DNA of 64,000 nucleotides. Source: Amorphochlora amoebiformis. Lineage: Eukaryota; Cercozoa; Chlorarachniophyceae. Of this stretch, positions 53,782 through 64,000 are shown piece by piece. The notes under the pieces were generated by a model. That model had not been told where the DNA came from. It was given only the letters and a program-made list of their open reading frames with translations, and searched no databases. Both the position numbers and the translations under genes were made by a program. How positions within the stretch are numbered: the stretch's first letter is position 1; each line of letters begins with the position of its first letter. The DNA lies in assembly GCA_054601695.1 (NCBI GenBank), contig BAAHQB010000054.1:558001-622000 (forward strand). Direction: 5' to 3'.

Positions 53782-54091
53782 GTTTATATATACACATATA
53801 CAGATACATATATATACATATATATATATATATAGATATCCATATTTATGTATATATATATATATATACATAAATGTATATATTATAAGATACAGACATA
53901 TATGTACATATATTTATATATATAGTACATATATACATATATATGTATATATATATATATATACATATACGTATACATCTTTATTTATATATGTGTGCGT
54001 ACGCATGTGCGTATTTAAGTATGTATTAAATGTGAAAATATGTAAACTAACTCAATGCATATGTGTATGTATGTATATGTATATGTATGTA

Positions 54092-54172
<81 letters not shown>

Positions 54173-54270
54173 ATATACATGCACATAATTACGGCGCATA
54201 CAACCCATTGTGTGCTTTCATGCATGAACATAGACATATACATATTTATACATATATATATGTAACATAC

Positions 54271-54316
<46 letters not shown>

Positions 54317-54501
54317 CATATACCTACACACATATATATATATATATATATATGTATATCGCACAATGTGTACACGTAAAACTGATAATACACAATACAT
54401 GTTTACATGGAATACATACAACTATATACGCGTATGATAACACATCTATAAACATTGATAACAAATGTCAATGTGTGTTGGCATTTTAGAAATGAATATA
54501 A
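51922..54501. other. Convergent CTAG-rich spacer between USP7 and APE2
   Basis: No gene was found. At 52040-52700 there are more than 20 CTAG tetranucleotides by hand count. From 52980 to 54480 the spacer is (TA)n, with a 33-bp unit duplicated at 53046-53078 and 53089-53121. Both flanking genes end toward it. Confidence 0.7.
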
Positions 54502-63687
<9,186 letters not shown>

Positions 63688-63724
63688 CTGGTTATACACA
63701 TTGTATATGTATATATGTATATGT

Positions 63725-63777
<53 letters not shown>

Positions 63778-63832
63778 CATATTTATATATACACACACAT
63801 ACATATGCATATATATATATATATATATAATA

Positions 63833-63874
<42 letters not shown>

Positions 63875-63888
63875 TACCTTTATATACC

Positions 63889-63957
<69 letters not shown>

Positions 63958-64000
63958 GATATATGCCTAGGTATGCATAGACATCAATACGTACACACAC
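63688..64000 (-). other. APE2 intron running to the window edge
   Basis: (TA)n and (AC)n tracts only. The next upstream exon is not in the window. Confidence 0.7.

Overview
Nuclear DNA of a unicellular eukaryote with a very intron-dense, repeat-swollen genome. Coding exons are short and GC-balanced. They lie in introns made mostly of (TA)n tracts with scattered TTAGGG/CCCTAA blocks. Splice sites are GT-AG, with one apparent GC-AG. The lineage cannot be fixed from this window. One gene resembles the plastid thylakoid protein HCF164 and begins with a signal peptide followed by an Ala-Phe, which weakly suggests an alga with a secondary plastid.

Seven genes were rebuilt exon by exon by matching splice phase and protein family. 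They strictly alternate in direction: (1) minus 361-2931, unrecognised membrane protein; (2) plus 2994-8329, HCF164-like thioredoxin-fold protein without its cysteines; (3) minus 10244-12191, NDR-type AGC kinase, 450 aa; (4) plus 12815-36116, a 65-exon gene whose inferred 1260-aa product joins a STE20-like pseudokinase to a MAP2K-like kinase; (5) minus 37606-43508, CCT1/TCP-1 alpha, 546 aa; (6) plus 43862-51921, USP7-type deubiquitinase, 1577 aa; (7) minus 54502-63687 and beyond the window, AP endonuclease 2 with two PIP boxes and a GRF zinc finger.

The layout is regular. Three divergent gene pairs share short upstream regions (62, 623 and 353 bp between start codons). Three convergent ends are separated by 1.5-2.6 kb spacers rich in the tetranucleotide CTAG, which is rare inside the introns. 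No RNA gene, CRISPR array or intact transposon was seen. Two diverged copies of a roughly 350-bp element lie near 55 and 56 kb.

The most unusual content is gene 4. Its first kinase domain has lost the glycine loop, the HRD aspartate and the DFG motif, while its second domain keeps every catalytic residue. Signalling genes (NDR, the fusion kinase) sit beside housekeeping genes (CCT1, USP7, APE2). Nothing indicates an operon or functional cluster. All gene models are hand-made from sequence and have no transcript support.
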